From an uncultured SAR116 cluster alpha proteobacterium (GTDB lineage Bacteria > Pseudomonadota > Alphaproteobacteria > Puniceispirillales > Marisalimonadaceae): a DNA stretch of 37,334 nucleotides. Where the stretch lies: positions 1 through 37,334 of the forward strand of contig CACJQK010000013.1 in NCBI GenBank assembly GCA_902595515.1, written 5' to 3'. Below the pieces are notes generated by a model. That model was not told the DNA's origin. It did not search any database and worked only from the letters and a program-made list of their open reading frames with translations. The position numbers and the translations under genes were made by a program. Shown here in pieces: positions 28,239 through 36,865 of the stretch; the stretch's first letter is position 1, and each line of letters starts with the position of its first letter.

Positions 28239-28262
28239 TTTATTTACGGAAGGGAGTTTAGT

Positions 28263-29012
28263 TTGAAAATTTTAGTACCTGTTAAAAGAGTGGTAGACTA
28301 TAACGTAAAAGTCAGAGTTAAAAATGATAATTCTGGTGTTGAATTAGAAAACGTTAAAATGTCTATGAACCCTTTTGACGAGATAGCTGTTGAAGAGGCT
28401 TTAAGATTAAAAGAAAAAGGAATAGCGAATGAGGTTGTAGCTATATCTATCGGTACATCTCAGGTTCAAGAAACTATAAGAAATGCTCTTGCAATGGGTG
28501 CAGATTCAGGGATTTTTGTTGAATCCAACGAAAATCTTGAACCACTTAACGTAGCAAAAATTATTTCATCTATTGCTAAAAAAGAAAATATCGATTTGAT
28601 GATTTTAGGTAAGCAAGCAATAGACGATGATATGAATGCTACCGGTCAGATGATTGCAGCCTTATTAGATTGGCCTCAAGCAACTTTTGCAAGCAAAGTG
28701 GAAATTTCAGGAAAAACAGCCAAGGTTAGCCGCGAAGTTGACGGTGGAATTGAAAATATTGAAATTTCATTACCTGCAGTTATAAGCACTGACTTACGAT
28801 TAAATGAACCTAGATATGCTAGCCTTCCAAACATCATGAAAGCTAAGAAAAAACCAATTAGCGAAATTAAGATTGAAGATCTAAACATAGAAATAAAAAA
28901 ACATTTAAGTATTTTAAAAGTTGAAGAACCTGCTAAACGTCAATCAGGGATTATGTTAAAAACTGTAGATGAATTAGTTGATAAATTAAAAAATGAAGCA
29001 AAAGTAATATAA
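28263..29012 (+). CDS. etfB: Electron transfer flavoprotein subunit beta
   Basis: EtfB, 249 residues, carries AMP and pairs with EtfA to pass electrons from acyl-CoA and other flavin dehydrogenases to ETF-quinone oxidoreductase. [19 protein letters not shown] at the N-terminus, [29 protein letters not shown] and [15 protein letters not shown] are diagnostic. The start is TTG at 28263 (encoding Met), supported by GGAAGGGAG ten to seventeen bases upstream and by the family N-terminus; no ATG fits better. etfA follows after 19 bases. Confidence 0.97.
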   Translation: MKILVPVKRVVDYNVKVRVKNDNSGVELENVKMSMNPFDEIAVEEALRLKEKGIANEVVAISIGTSQVQETIRNALAMGADSGIFVESNENLEPLNVAKIISSIAKKENIDLMILGKQAIDDDMNATGQMIAALLDWPQATFASKVEISGKTAKVSREVDGGIENIEISLPAVISTDLRLNEPRYASLPNIMKAKKKPISEIKIEDLNIEIKKHLSILKVEEPAKRQSGIMLKTVDELVDKLKNEAKVI

Positions 29013-29031
29013 GAAACTGAAGGAATATAAA

Positions 29032-29961
29032 ATGAAAGTACTCGCTATAGCTGAACATAATAACCATGAACTTTTACCTGCTACTTTACATACTGTAAAC
29101 GCAGCCAAACAAATTGGTGATACTGACTTGTTAGTTGTCGGACATAGTTGCCAAGAAGTTATTGATAGTGCAAGAAAAATTGATGGTCTAAATCAAGTTC
29201 TTTATTGCAACGATGAGATGTATAAAAACTCAATAGCAGAAAATTTATCTGTCCTTATTAAATCTATTGCAAAAAATTATTCTCACATTTTATTTTCAAA
29301 TACAGCAAATGGTAAAAATACAGCTCCTCGTCTAGCTGCTTTGTTAGATGTTATGATTGTTCCAGATATAATTGAAATCATAAATGAAAATACTTTTAAA
29401 AGACCAATTTACGCTGGCAACGCCATAGCCACTTGCAAAAGCGAAGATGCATGTAAAGTTATTACTGTAAGGACTACTGCATTTGAAAAAACTTCACTTA
29501 ATGAAAGTAAAGTTGAAACAGTATCTATTAAAGCTGAGAAAAATACTGAATTAACAAAATATATTAGTTCAGAACTTTCACAAAATGAAAGACCTGAATT
29601 AACTGCTGCTGATATTGTTGTTTCAGGTGGAAGAGGTCTTGGATCAGCTGAAAACTTTCAAGTTCTAGAAAAATTGGCAGACAAACTAGGAGCAGCAATG
29701 GGAGCAAGTAGAGCAGCAGTTGACGCTGGGTATGTGCCCAACGATTGGCAAGTAGGCCAAACTGGAAAAGTAGTTGCCCCAAATTTATATATAGCTGCTG
29801 GAATTTCTGGTGCAATACAGCATCTAGCAGGCATGAAAGATAGTAAAGTAATTGTAGCAATAAATAAAGACGAAGAGGCTCCTATATTTTCTGTAACCGA
29901 CTATGGGCTTGCTGATGATTTATTTAAAACTGTTCCAGAAATGGAGAAACTAATAAAATAA
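29032..29961 (+). CDS. etfA: Electron transfer flavoprotein subunit alpha
   Basis: EtfA, 309 residues, binds the ETF flavin. The C-terminal FAD domain (about 195-300) has SGGRGLGSAENFQVLE, GASRAAVDAGYVPNDWQVGQTGK, and LYIAAGISGAIQHLAGM, the standard FAD-contact run. With EtfB it funnels electrons from dehydrogenases to the quinone pool. In many alphaproteobacteria a 3-hydroxybutyryl-CoA dehydrogenase gene follows etfA; here the next gene is the oppositely oriented TlpA-like gene, which it overlaps by 12 bases. Confidence 0.97.
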   Translation: MKVLAIAEHNNHELLPATLHTVNAAKQIGDTDLLVVGHSCQEVIDSARKIDGLNQVLYCNDEMYKNSIAENLSVLIKSIAKNYSHILFSNTANGKNTAPRLAALLDVMIVPDIIEIINENTFKRPIYAGNAIATCKSEDACKVITVRTTAFEKTSLNESKVETVSIKAEKNTELTKYISSELSQNERPELTAADIVVSGGRGLGSAENFQVLEKLADKLGAAMGASRAAVDAGYVPNDWQVGQTGKVVAPNLYIAAGISGAIQHLAGMKDSKVIVAINKDEEAPIFSVTDYGLADDLFKTVPEMEKLIK

Positions 29962-30489
29962 GCTTTTTATCTTATTAATTATTTTATCTTCTCCCCATTT
30001 TAAAATTCCTTCATGTTTTGAAATTATAAAACTATTTTGATCAACTATTATTGTTGTAGGTATTCCTCTCAATTTGAGTGCTTTAAATATTTTCATTTCT
30101 TTATCAAAGAAATGATTTAAATTTAAAGCACCATTATTAGATAAAAATCTTAGTTGATCTTTAATATTTTTTTTATCTATTGATATAGTCAAAACATCAA
30201 TATTGTATTTTTTAATCTTAGATTTTAATAAACTTAGATCAGGTAGTTCTTCTTTACATGGAACACACCAAGTAGCCCAAAAATTAATTACATAACCTTT
30301 TTTATTCAAATCCTGATTAAATTTTAATATTAGTGGCTTTTCTTTATTATCAAGAACCTTTAAAGCTGGAAATTTGATTTTATCACTAACTTTATCTAGG
30401 TATTCATCGGCGTAAGCATTCCCTAACAAAATTGTAAAATATAATAAAAATATTATTATTATTTTTTTGTTAAAATTTGATATAAGCAT
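29950..30489 (-). CDS. TlpA-like periplasmic thiol-disulfide protein
   Basis: A 179-residue exported thioredoxin-fold protein. A signal peptide covers about 9-26, with likely cleavage after AYA at residue 27. The active site is C75-V-P-C78 in NFWATWCVPCKEELP, and the cis-proline is in LRGIPTTIIV. TlpA/ResA-type proteins reduce disulfides in the periplasm, often for cytochrome c or oxidase copper-centre assembly; ctaA in this window shows that heme A oxidase is present. It is divergent from argH, 53 bases apart, a familiar alphaproteobacterial arrangement. Confidence 0.93.
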   Translation of the reverse strand: MLISNFNKKIIIIFLLYFTILLGNAYADEYLDKVSDKIKFPALKVLDNKEKPLILKFNQDLNKKGYVINFWATWCVPCKEELPDLSLLKSKIKKYNIDVLTISIDKKNIKDQLRFLSNNGALNLNHFFDKEMKIFKALKLRGIPTTIIVDQNSFIISKHEGILKWGEDKIINKIKSLFY

Positions 30490-30507
30490 GTTAAGTATTA
30501 CTTTTAG

Positions 30508-30535
30508 TTGATAATTACTTGATATTTAATATAGA
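30508..30535 (+). promoter_or_regulatory. Candidate promoter for argH
   Basis: TTGATA (30508-30513) and TATAGA (30530-30535) are separated by 16 bases. Transcription would start near 30542, next to the preferred argH ATG at 30543. The match is moderate. Confidence 0.3.
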
Positions 30536-30542
30536 TAATAAA

Positions 30543-31949
30543 ATGAAAAAAAGTAGTTTAGATAAACAAAATAAAATTTGGGGTGGTAGATTTTCTTCAT
30601 CTCCTGACAAGTTAATGGAAGAATTTAATTCATCAATTCAATTTGACCAGTTACTATATTTCGAAGACATAGAGGGATCAATAGCACATACTGAAATGCT
30701 ATCCAAACAAAATATAATTTCTAAAAATGAATTTTTATCTATTAAGTCCGGTTTAGAGCAAATAAGAAAAGAAATTTCCAATAACGAGTTTAATTTCTCA
30801 ACTAAACTAGAAGATATACACATGAATATTGAAAATAGATTAGTGGAAATAGTTGGCAAGACTGGCAAAAAATTACATACTGCTAGATCAAGAAATGATC
30901 AAGTTGCAACCGATATCAAATTATGGCTTAGAAAAAAAATTGATAAAATAGAGTTAAGTCTGAAAACTTTACAACAAACTCTTATTGAAAAGTCAGAAAT
31001 ATATTATGATCTCTCTATGCCAGGCTATACTCATCTTCAAGTTGCTCAACCAGTTACATTTGGACATCATCTGTTAGCCTACGTAGAAATGTTTGGCAGA
31101 GATAGGAGTAGATTGCTTGACTGTCGAAAAAGAATGAATGAGTTGCCTTTGGGATCTGCAGCTTTAGCAGGAACTAGTTATCCAATTGACAGGCACTTTG
31201 TTGCGGACAGACTTGACTTCATAAAACCTACTGAAAATTCTATGGATACAGTCTCTGATAGAGATTTTGCAATTGAATTTATGTCTGCATCGTCATTAAT
31301 AGCCATACATTTATCTAGATTAGCTGAAGAATTAGTAATTTGGTCCTCTGACAGCTTTAATTTTGTTAAATTGCCAGAAAAATTTACAACTGGCTCAAGC
31401 ATTATGCCTCAAAAAAGAAATCCTGACGCAGCTGAATTAATCAGAGCAAAACCTGGAAGAATTTTTGGAAATTTAATAACTTTAATGACTGTTCTAAAAG
31501 GGCTGCCAATGACATATGGAAAAGATATGCAAGAAGATAAAGAACCAATCTTTGATACTGTTAGAAATATTGAACTATCTATTATTAACATGGATGGTAT
31601 AATTAGAGAAACAGAACCTATTCCTAAAAATATGATGGAGGCACTTCAAAGAGGTTATCCAACTGCTACAGACTTAGCAGATTACCTTGTAAAAAATCTT
31701 AAAATACCATTCCGAGATGCTCATCATTTAACAGGAAAAATAGTTTTGTTAGCTGAAAAAAAACAATCTTCTTTAGAAGATTTACCGCTAGAGGATATTC
31801 AAACTATTGTTCCTAATGCAGATTTAACAGTTTTAGACGTTCTAAAAATTGCAAATTCTGTTTCAAGTAAAATCTCTTACGGTGGGACAGCACCAAAAAA
31901 CGTTTTAAAAGCAATTAAAAATGCTAAGAAAAGATTTTTAAAAGGATAA
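30543..31949 (+). CDS. argH: Argininosuccinate lyase
   Basis: ArgH splits argininosuccinate to arginine and fumarate, the last arginine step. From the ATG at 30543 it has 468 residues, beginning MKKSSLDKQNKIWGGRF; the WGGRF motif near the start is typical. HTARSRNDQVATDIKLW, GYTHLQVAQPVTFGHH and the fumarase-superfamily signature GSSIMPQKRNPD are all present. A TTG at 30519 would add eight residues, but it lies between the elements of a plausible promoter, so I prefer the ATG. The gene heads argH-lptM-lysA. Confidence 0.97.
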   Translation: MKKSSLDKQNKIWGGRFSSSPDKLMEEFNSSIQFDQLLYFEDIEGSIAHTEMLSKQNIISKNEFLSIKSGLEQIRKEISNNEFNFSTKLEDIHMNIENRLVEIVGKTGKKLHTARSRNDQVATDIKLWLRKKIDKIELSLKTLQQTLIEKSEIYYDLSMPGYTHLQVAQPVTFGHHLLAYVEMFGRDRSRLLDCRKRMNELPLGSAALAGTSYPIDRHFVADRLDFIKPTENSMDTVSDRDFAIEFMSASSLIAIHLSRLAEELVIWSSDSFNFVKLPEKFTTGSSIMPQKRNPDAAELIRAKPGRIFGNLITLMTVLKGLPMTYGKDMQEDKEPIFDTVRNIELSIINMDGIIRETEPIPKNMMEALQRGYPTATDLADYLVKNLKIPFRDAHHLTGKIVLLAEKKQSSLEDLPLEDIQTIVPNADLTVLDVLKIANSVSSKISYGGTAPKNVLKAIKNAKKRFLKG

Positions 31950-31955
31950 GAAAGA

Positions 31956-32069
31956 ATGAATTTCAAAATCTTACTTATATTTATACTTTTTTTATCATCT
32001 ATTTCTTTGTTTGGCTGTGGAAGAAAAGATGCTCCATCAAAGCCATCTGAAATCATTATGAAGAATTAG
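31956..32069 (+). CDS. lptM: LptM-like 37-residue lipoprotein
   Basis: A short frame encodes 37 residues: a basic start MNFK, a hydrophobic stretch ILLIFILFLSSISLFG, and the lipobox LFGC with the lipidated Cys21, followed by GRKDAPSKPSEII. The GCGRKDAP motif after the cysteine parallels GCGxKGPL in LptM (YifL), which helps the LptDE lipopolysaccharide translocon mature. The gene lies between argH and lysA, the same position as in many proteobacteria. At 37 residues it is shorter than E. coli LptM (about 67). Its start is six bases after the argH stop and its stop nine bases before lysA. Confidence 0.85.
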   Translation: MNFKILLIFILFLSSISLFGCGRKDAPSKPSEIIMKN

Positions 32070-32077
32070 ATCTTATT

Positions 32078-33343
32078 ATGTATCCCACAGGATTTTACAG
32101 AGATAAAAACGGAGAACTTAATGTTCAAGGAATTAAAATAAATACTCTTACAGCAAAGTATGGCACACCTTTATTTGTATATGATACGGGTCTGATGAAA
32201 GAGAGATACGAAGTCTTTCTTAACACTGTTAAAAATGTAAAAGGGAATATTCATTATGCTGTTAAAGCCAATGATTCGGTAAATATAATTAAATTTTTTG
32301 GGGACTTAGGTGCAGGAGCTGATATTGTATCTATAGGTGAATTTCACAAATGTGTTGCTGCTGGAATAGCTTCAAATAAAATAATTTTTTCTGGGGTTGG
32401 AAAAGATAAGGATGAAATAGAGATAGCATTAAAAAACAAAATTTTACAGTTTAATATTGAATCGAAAGAAGAGCTCTATGATATCTATGAAATTGCTAAA
32501 AAACTAAAAATTTCTGCTAATATATGTTTAAGAATAAATCCTGATATTGCTCCACAGACTCATAAGAAAATATCAACAGGCGAAAAAGAAACTAAATTTG
32601 GAATTGATTCTGAAGAAGTTATTTCAATTTACAAAAAATTACACGAATTAGACTATATGAATCCTGTTGGTTTAGGTGTTCATATTGGATCACAAATCTT
32701 TGATTTTAGTTTTTTTCATAGAGCTTATTCAAACCTAAAGGACGTTGCTGATAACCTTAAGAAAAGTGGTTATATCGTTCCTACTCTCGATTTAGGTGGA
32801 GGGATAGGAATTTACTATGAAAAAAACAAAAAACCAAATTTTGATAATTATAAAAAAATTATTTCAGAGCTTTTTTTGAATTCTGATTATAAACTTAGCT
32901 TTGAACCAGGAAGAAGTCTTGTTGGTGAGGCAGGAGTATTAATTACAAAAGTAATTAGAAATAAAACAAATAAAGATAAAAACTTTATTGTAGTTGATGC
33001 GGCAATGAATAATTTAATCAGACCTACATTATATGATGCATATCATGAAGTTGAACCAGTTAAAAAAAAATCAGGTTTAGAAAGAATAGTAGATATCGTT
33101 GGTCCAATTTGTGAGACCGGAGATTATCTTGCATTGAATAGAAAGTTTATAGAAGTTAAATGTAACGATTTATTAACAATTAGGACTACAGGGGCTTATT
33201 CATCAGTTATGAAATCTAATTATAATTCAAGAATAGATGCAGTTGAAATTTTAATTCACAACGGAAGACCATACCAAATGAAAGAAATTGAAACTATTCA
33301 TGATATAATTTTAAAAGAGAAAATAATAGACTTTCATCAATAA
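32078..33343 (+). CDS. lysA: Diaminopimelate decarboxylase
   Basis: LysA, 421 residues, makes lysine from meso-diaminopimelate with PLP. The PLP lysine is Lys63 in HYAVKANDS. GLGVHIGSQIFD, LDLGGGIGIYY, SFEPGRSLVGEAG and GPICETGDYLA (with the cross-subunit catalytic cysteine) are the standard motifs. YPTGFYRDKNGELNVQG at the N-terminus is typical for the family. It is the last gene after argH and lptM and its 3' end overlaps the zinc-ribbon gene by seven bases. Confidence 0.97.
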   Translation: MYPTGFYRDKNGELNVQGIKINTLTAKYGTPLFVYDTGLMKERYEVFLNTVKNVKGNIHYAVKANDSVNIIKFFGDLGAGADIVSIGEFHKCVAAGIASNKIIFSGVGKDKDEIEIALKNKILQFNIESKEELYDIYEIAKKLKISANICLRINPDIAPQTHKKISTGEKETKFGIDSEEVISIYKKLHELDYMNPVGLGVHIGSQIFDFSFFHRAYSNLKDVADNLKKSGYIVPTLDLGGGIGIYYEKNKKPNFDNYKKIISELFLNSDYKLSFEPGRSLVGEAGVLITKVIRNKTNKDKNFIVVDAAMNNLIRPTLYDAYHEVEPVKKKSGLERIVDIVGPICETGDYLALNRKFIEVKCNDLLTIRTTGAYSSVMKSNYNSRIDAVEILIHNGRPYQMKEIETIHDIILKEKIIDFHQ

Positions 33344-34161
33344 TCAAAAACTTTGTTTAATAAAATCGCTTTTACGGTCACATTTTCTTTTTTCTCTTTT
33401 ATTTTTACACTTAAAATTTTATTGAAACTTAATTCAGAATTTGGAGGAACAATTTTTTCCTCTAAAACTAAAACGTTTTCAAAAATTATCTTCCTATCTT
33501 CTCTTATTGCTAAAACTTTAATTCGTGGAACTAAAATTGGACTTTTTGAAATATTTTTTATTGTTCCAGAAAATTTTATATCTTGATCCTGAACTGTGGC
33601 TATGAAATCAGTCAAGTTTAAATTATTAATATCGGATGTGATAGATAATTCAATTCTTGTTAACAAATCATTAATTTTTTTTGCATAGTTATTTGTATGA
33701 GTTGGAAAATATAAAAATCCATAACTTAATAAAGCAGAACGAAAGAATATTGCAAAACAAGATATTAAAAACAAAATAATTATAAAAAATGGAAGCAGTT
33801 TAAACTTTTTTAAAGTTTTTTTATTATTTTTGGGTGATTTTTTAACATTATTTTTAGTTTCATTAACCTTAGAAAGTGATAACTCTGAAGCAATCTCTGC
33901 AACACTTTTATTTTTCTGTTTAAGAGCAGGGTTAGATTTTTTTGCTAAGATTTTTGATTTGTCTTCAACTACTGATTTAATTGAAGCTAACTCTTTTTTA
34001 ACTTTTTCAGATTTATTTTTAATTTCAGAATTTTGTTCTAAAAGTGGAGATATAATCCATTTTTCATTACATACTCCACACTTAAACCATTGAATATTTT
34101 TAGTTATCATTTTTTTATCTACTTCAAACACTGTTCCACATGATTTGCAGGTTTCAAGCAT
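33337..34161 (-). CDS. MJ0042-type zinc-ribbon membrane protein (DUF3426-like)
   Basis: A 274-residue protein in three parts. The N-terminus is an MJ0042-type zinc ribbon with C5-KS-C8 and C28-GV-C31. A long lysine/serine-rich linker covers about 40-120, then one transmembrane helix at 123-144. The C-terminal region (about 160-274) has the short beta pattern of DUF3426 (KISKSPILVPRIKVLAIRED-like strands, PNSELSF). Topology would put the ribbon in the cytoplasm and the C-domain in the periplasm. Function is unknown. In many alphaproteobacteria this gene neighbours ftsE-ftsX and a YdcF gene; here YdcF is present and divergent, ftsEX is not. Confidence 0.82.
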   Translation of the reverse strand: MLETCKSCGTVFEVDKKMITKNIQWFKCGVCNEKWIISPLLEQNSEIKNKSEKVKKELASIKSVVEDKSKILAKKSNPALKQKNKSVAEIASELSLSKVNETKNNVKKSPKNNKKTLKKFKLLPFFIIILFLISCFAIFFRSALLSYGFLYFPTHTNNYAKKINDLLTRIELSITSDINNLNLTDFIATVQDQDIKFSGTIKNISKSPILVPRIKVLAIREDRKIIFENVLVLEEKIVPPNSELSFNKILSVKIKEKKENVTVKAILLNKVFDY

Positions 34162-34197
34162 AGAAAAAATCCTTATAAATTATTAAAATAATCATTT

Positions 34198-34227
34198 ATT
34201 GTATACTATCATCACTTTTTTTGCCAA
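34198..34227 (-). promoter_or_regulatory. Promoter for the zinc-ribbon gene
   Basis: On the minus strand TTGGCA (34227-34222) is followed by TATACA after 16 bases (34205-34200) or by TACAAT after 18 (34203-34198). It lies about 40 bases before the ATG at 34161 in the divergent gap with the YdcF-like gene. Confidence 0.45.
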
Positions 34228-34258
34228 CATGTTTAAATTAAACTGAATTGAAATTTTT

Positions 34259-34873
34259 ATGTTACTTAGAATTTTTAAAATATTGTTTATTTTTTCTCTG
34301 ACTTCAATAACTACTATTTTTTTTATTAATTTATTTGGCTTTAAAGAAAAAATATTATCCTCAGAAAAATTTATAAATAATCGTAGTTCTAATATTGTTA
34401 TATTAACAGGTGGTACTAATAGGATTAAAGATGGCTTAAAAATATTAAGTAATTTTGAAACATCTAAAAAGAATGACTTTAAAATACTTGTCAGTGGAAC
34501 TGGTAAAGGGTTTTCTAAAAATAGTTTAAAAAAACAATTAGGACCAAATTTTAATCCTAATTTAATTGAATGTTGTATTGAACTTGATAGTATATCAAAA
34601 AATACATACACAAATGCTAGTGAAACGTTTAAATGGTCAAAAAAAAATGATATAAAAGAATTCGTTTTAATTACTAGTAATTATCATATGCCAAGAGCTT
34701 TTTTAGAATTCAAGAACAGAATGCCTGATATCAAAATCAATAAATTTTCAATAACCCCTACTAAGCATATTATCAATAATTGGCTAAGTTCATATCAAAC
34801 TTTTAGTTTAGTATTCAAAGAATATTGTAAATTTATCATTGCAAGCCTACGGATTAAAATCTTTAGAATTTAA
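34259..34873 (+). CDS. YdcF/DUF218-family membrane-anchored protein
   Basis: A 204-residue DUF218 protein with an N-terminal transmembrane helix at about 4-27. The fold's markers are IVILTGGTNRIKDGL (44-60), ILVSGTGKG, ISKNTYTNASET and VLITSNYHMPRAF, which match YdcF/SanA/ElyC-type proteins linked to envelope integrity and peptidoglycan precursor metabolism. It probably faces the periplasm. The catalytic chemistry, if any, is not established. It is divergent from the zinc-ribbon gene and ends nine bases before tyrA on the other strand. Confidence 0.87.
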   Translation: MLLRIFKILFIFSLTSITTIFFINLFGFKEKILSSEKFINNRSSNIVILTGGTNRIKDGLKILSNFETSKKNDFKILVSGTGKGFSKNSLKKQLGPNFNPNLIECCIELDSISKNTYTNASETFKWSKKNDIKEFVLITSNYHMPRAFLEFKNRMPDIKINKFSITPTKHIINNWLSSYQTFSLVFKEYCKFIIASLRIKIFRI

Positions 34874-34882
34874 TCTAATCAG

Positions 34883-35758
34883 TTAGTTTTGACCAGCTTC
34901 AACTATTTTTTTACGTATTGATCTTGTTCTTGAAAAAAAAGAGAATAATTTTTCGCTTTCCTTCTTTCTAATAGCTTTTTGTAGATCTAACAAATCTTCG
35001 TTAAATCTTTGCAGCATTTCGAGAACAGCTTCAGAGTTGTTTAAAAAAATGTCTCTCCACATTATTGGATCTGAAGCAGCAATTCGTGTAAAATCTCTAA
35101 ATCCAGAGGCAGAGAATTTTATTACATCATTTTTCAAATCACTTTCTAAATCAGAAGCTGTGCCAACAATAGTATAAGCTATTAAATGTGGTAAATGAGA
35201 AGTAATAGCAAGAATTTTATCATGATATTCTGCATTAACAATCTCAACAATTGAGCCCAATTTTTCAAAGAAAGTTGCTAGTTTTTTTGTTTGTTCTGTT
35301 TCTTTTTTGTAGACTATTAACCAATATCTATTTTCAAATAATGTACTAAAACCTGATTCTGGCCCAGAATATTCAGTTCCTGCTAGGGGATGTGAAGGTA
35401 TAAAATAAACATTATTTGGTAAAAAAGGGGTGACATCATTTATTACTGAATTTTTTGTGGATCCTGTATCAGTAATTATAGAACCTTTTTTGAGTGAAGT
35501 TGAAATTTTAATTGCAACTGATTTCATTGAACCAACTGGAACTGCAAGTATCACTAGATCTACATCCTCAATTGCATCATGAATGTCATTACAAACAAAA
35601 GTTGCTATTTTCATTCTTGATACAACGTCTCTGTGTCTTTGGTCTATATCATAAGCGTAGGTAATCACTTCTTCTTTTTTTTCATTGATAGCATGTAAAA
35701 TTGAAGTTCCAATTAACCCTAATCCTACTATGGAAATTTTTTTAAAAGGTAATGTCAT
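34883..35758 (-). CDS. tyrA: Prephenate/arogenate dehydrogenase
   Basis: A 291-residue TyrA that oxidatively decarboxylates prephenate or arogenate for tyrosine. The N-terminal Rossmann motif is ISIVGLGLIGTSI, followed by VDLVILAVPVGSM, DTGSTKNSV, and the catalytic-region SHPLAGTEYSGPE. LAITSHLPHLIAY and FRDFTRIAASDPIMWRDIF in the helical C-domain are typical. No ACT domain is fused. The start overlaps the hisC stop by four bases (ATGA). The chorismate mutase-hisC-tyrA order makes this a small tyrosine/phenylalanine unit; cyclohexadienyl (arogenate) preference is possible. Confidence 0.95.
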   Translation of the reverse strand: MTLPFKKISIVGLGLIGTSILHAINEKKEEVITYAYDIDQRHRDVVSRMKIATFVCNDIHDAIEDVDLVILAVPVGSMKSVAIKISTSLKKGSIITDTGSTKNSVINDVTPFLPNNVYFIPSHPLAGTEYSGPESGFSTLFENRYWLIVYKKETEQTKKLATFFEKLGSIVEIVNAEYHDKILAITSHLPHLIAYTIVGTASDLESDLKNDVIKFSASGFRDFTRIAASDPIMWRDIFLNNSEAVLEMLQRFNEDLLDLQKAIRKKESEKLFSFFSRTRSIRKKIVEAGQN

Positions 35759-36861
35759 TTTTTATTTTCTAAAAAACTTTTTAATTCATTTAAAAATTTA
35801 ATATTTTCTTCTTGAGTACCTATCGAAACTCTTAAGTGGTTTGATAATCCATAAACTTTCATGCCTCTTACTAATATTCCTTTTGAAGCTAAGTAATTCT
35901 CTGCCTTTTGTGCACTATGTTTCTGATTATTAGGAAACTTTATTAATAAAAAATTAGTGATAGAAGATTGAAAATCTAAGTTTAGTAATTTTAGTTCTTT
36001 TTCGAACCAAGCCATCCACTTAAGATTATGTTCAACAGATTGTCTTTGAAATTCTAAATCTTCTAAAGCAGCAATACCTGCCATTATTGCTGCATTATTT
36101 ATACTAAAAGGACCACGAACTTTCATAAGGTTTTTAATTATATTTTCAGATGCGTAACCCCACCCTAATCTTAAAGAGGCTAGCCCATGCAACTTTGAAA
36201 ATGTTCTTAACATTATCACATTATCATATTCATCAGCCAATTCACTACCATCCATATAATCATCGTTTACTACAAATTCTGAATAAGCAGCGTCATAAAC
36301 TAAAAGAATATTTGTAGGAATTGATTTATGTAATGAAATTATTTCTTTCTTGGATAGAAATGTGCCAGTGGGATTGTTAGGATTTGCAAGAAAGATTACT
36401 TTGGTTTTACTGTTAATTTTGGAAAGAATATTGTCAACATTAGCTGTAAAATTTATATCATTTGCTACAACCCCTTTTGCACCAGATATTGCAATAGCTT
36501 GGGGAAATTGAAGAAATCCAAATTCTGTATAAATTGCTTCATCATTTGGGTTCAAAAAAGTTTGAGCAAGGATTGATATTAATTCATCAGAACCATTTCC
36601 TAAAATAATTTTGTTCTTATTAAGTAAATACCTTTTAGATATCGCACTTATTAACTCATCACTAACCTGTGGTGGATATCTACTTAAATCATTGGCAAAA
36701 AATTTAAGAGCCTCAATGGCATTTAAAGATGTGCCCAATGCACTTTCATTTGCTGATAACCTAATTAGATTGTTTATTTTACTTTTACCAAAATTTGGTT
36801 TGTAGTTTTGCAATTTTTCAATATTTAATCTTGGAGAAGGAATATCCATTATATGACCCAC
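35755..36861 (-). CDS. hisC: Histidinol-phosphate/aromatic aminotransferase HisC-type
   Basis: A 368-residue class I aminotransferase of the HisC type. PLP-binding Lys223 lies in LRTFSKLHGLASLRLGW; LANPNNPTGTF (158-168), VYDAAYSEFV and LGNGSDELI (88-95) complete the cofactor site. Context between chorismate mutase and tyrA suggests it acts on prephenate or aromatic keto acids as well as histidinol phosphate. The longest start is a GTG at 36861; an in-frame ATG at 36849 (MDIPSPRLNIEKL) is about as plausible, with GTGGG upstream. It starts four bases after the chorismate mutase stop. Confidence 0.94.
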   Translation of the reverse strand: MGHIMDIPSPRLNIEKLQNYKPNFGKSKINNLIRLSANESALGTSLNAIEALKFFANDLSRYPPQVSDELISAISKRYLLNKNKIILGNGSDELISILAQTFLNPNDEAIYTEFGFLQFPQAIAISGAKGVVANDINFTANVDNILSKINSKTKVIFLANPNNPTGTFLSKKEIISLHKSIPTNILLVYDAAYSEFVVNDDYMDGSELADEYDNVIMLRTFSKLHGLASLRLGWGYASENIIKNLMKVRGPFSINNAAIMAGIAALEDLEFQRQSVEHNLKWMAWFEKELKLLNLDFQSSITNFLLIKFPNNQKHSAQKAENYLASKGILVRGMKVYGLSNHLRVSIGTQEENIKFLNELKSFLENKK

Positions 36862-36865
36862 ACGT

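Noticed and set aside
29564-29860. A leucine-rich open frame on the minus strand inside etfA
   Set aside because: Low-complexity translation opposite strongly conserved etfA motifs; no start signal.
34192-34611. A 139-codon minus-strand frame opposite the YdcF-like gene
   Set aside because: The plus-strand frame carries clear DUF218 motifs; the reverse is a shadow and would collide with the zinc-ribbon promoter.
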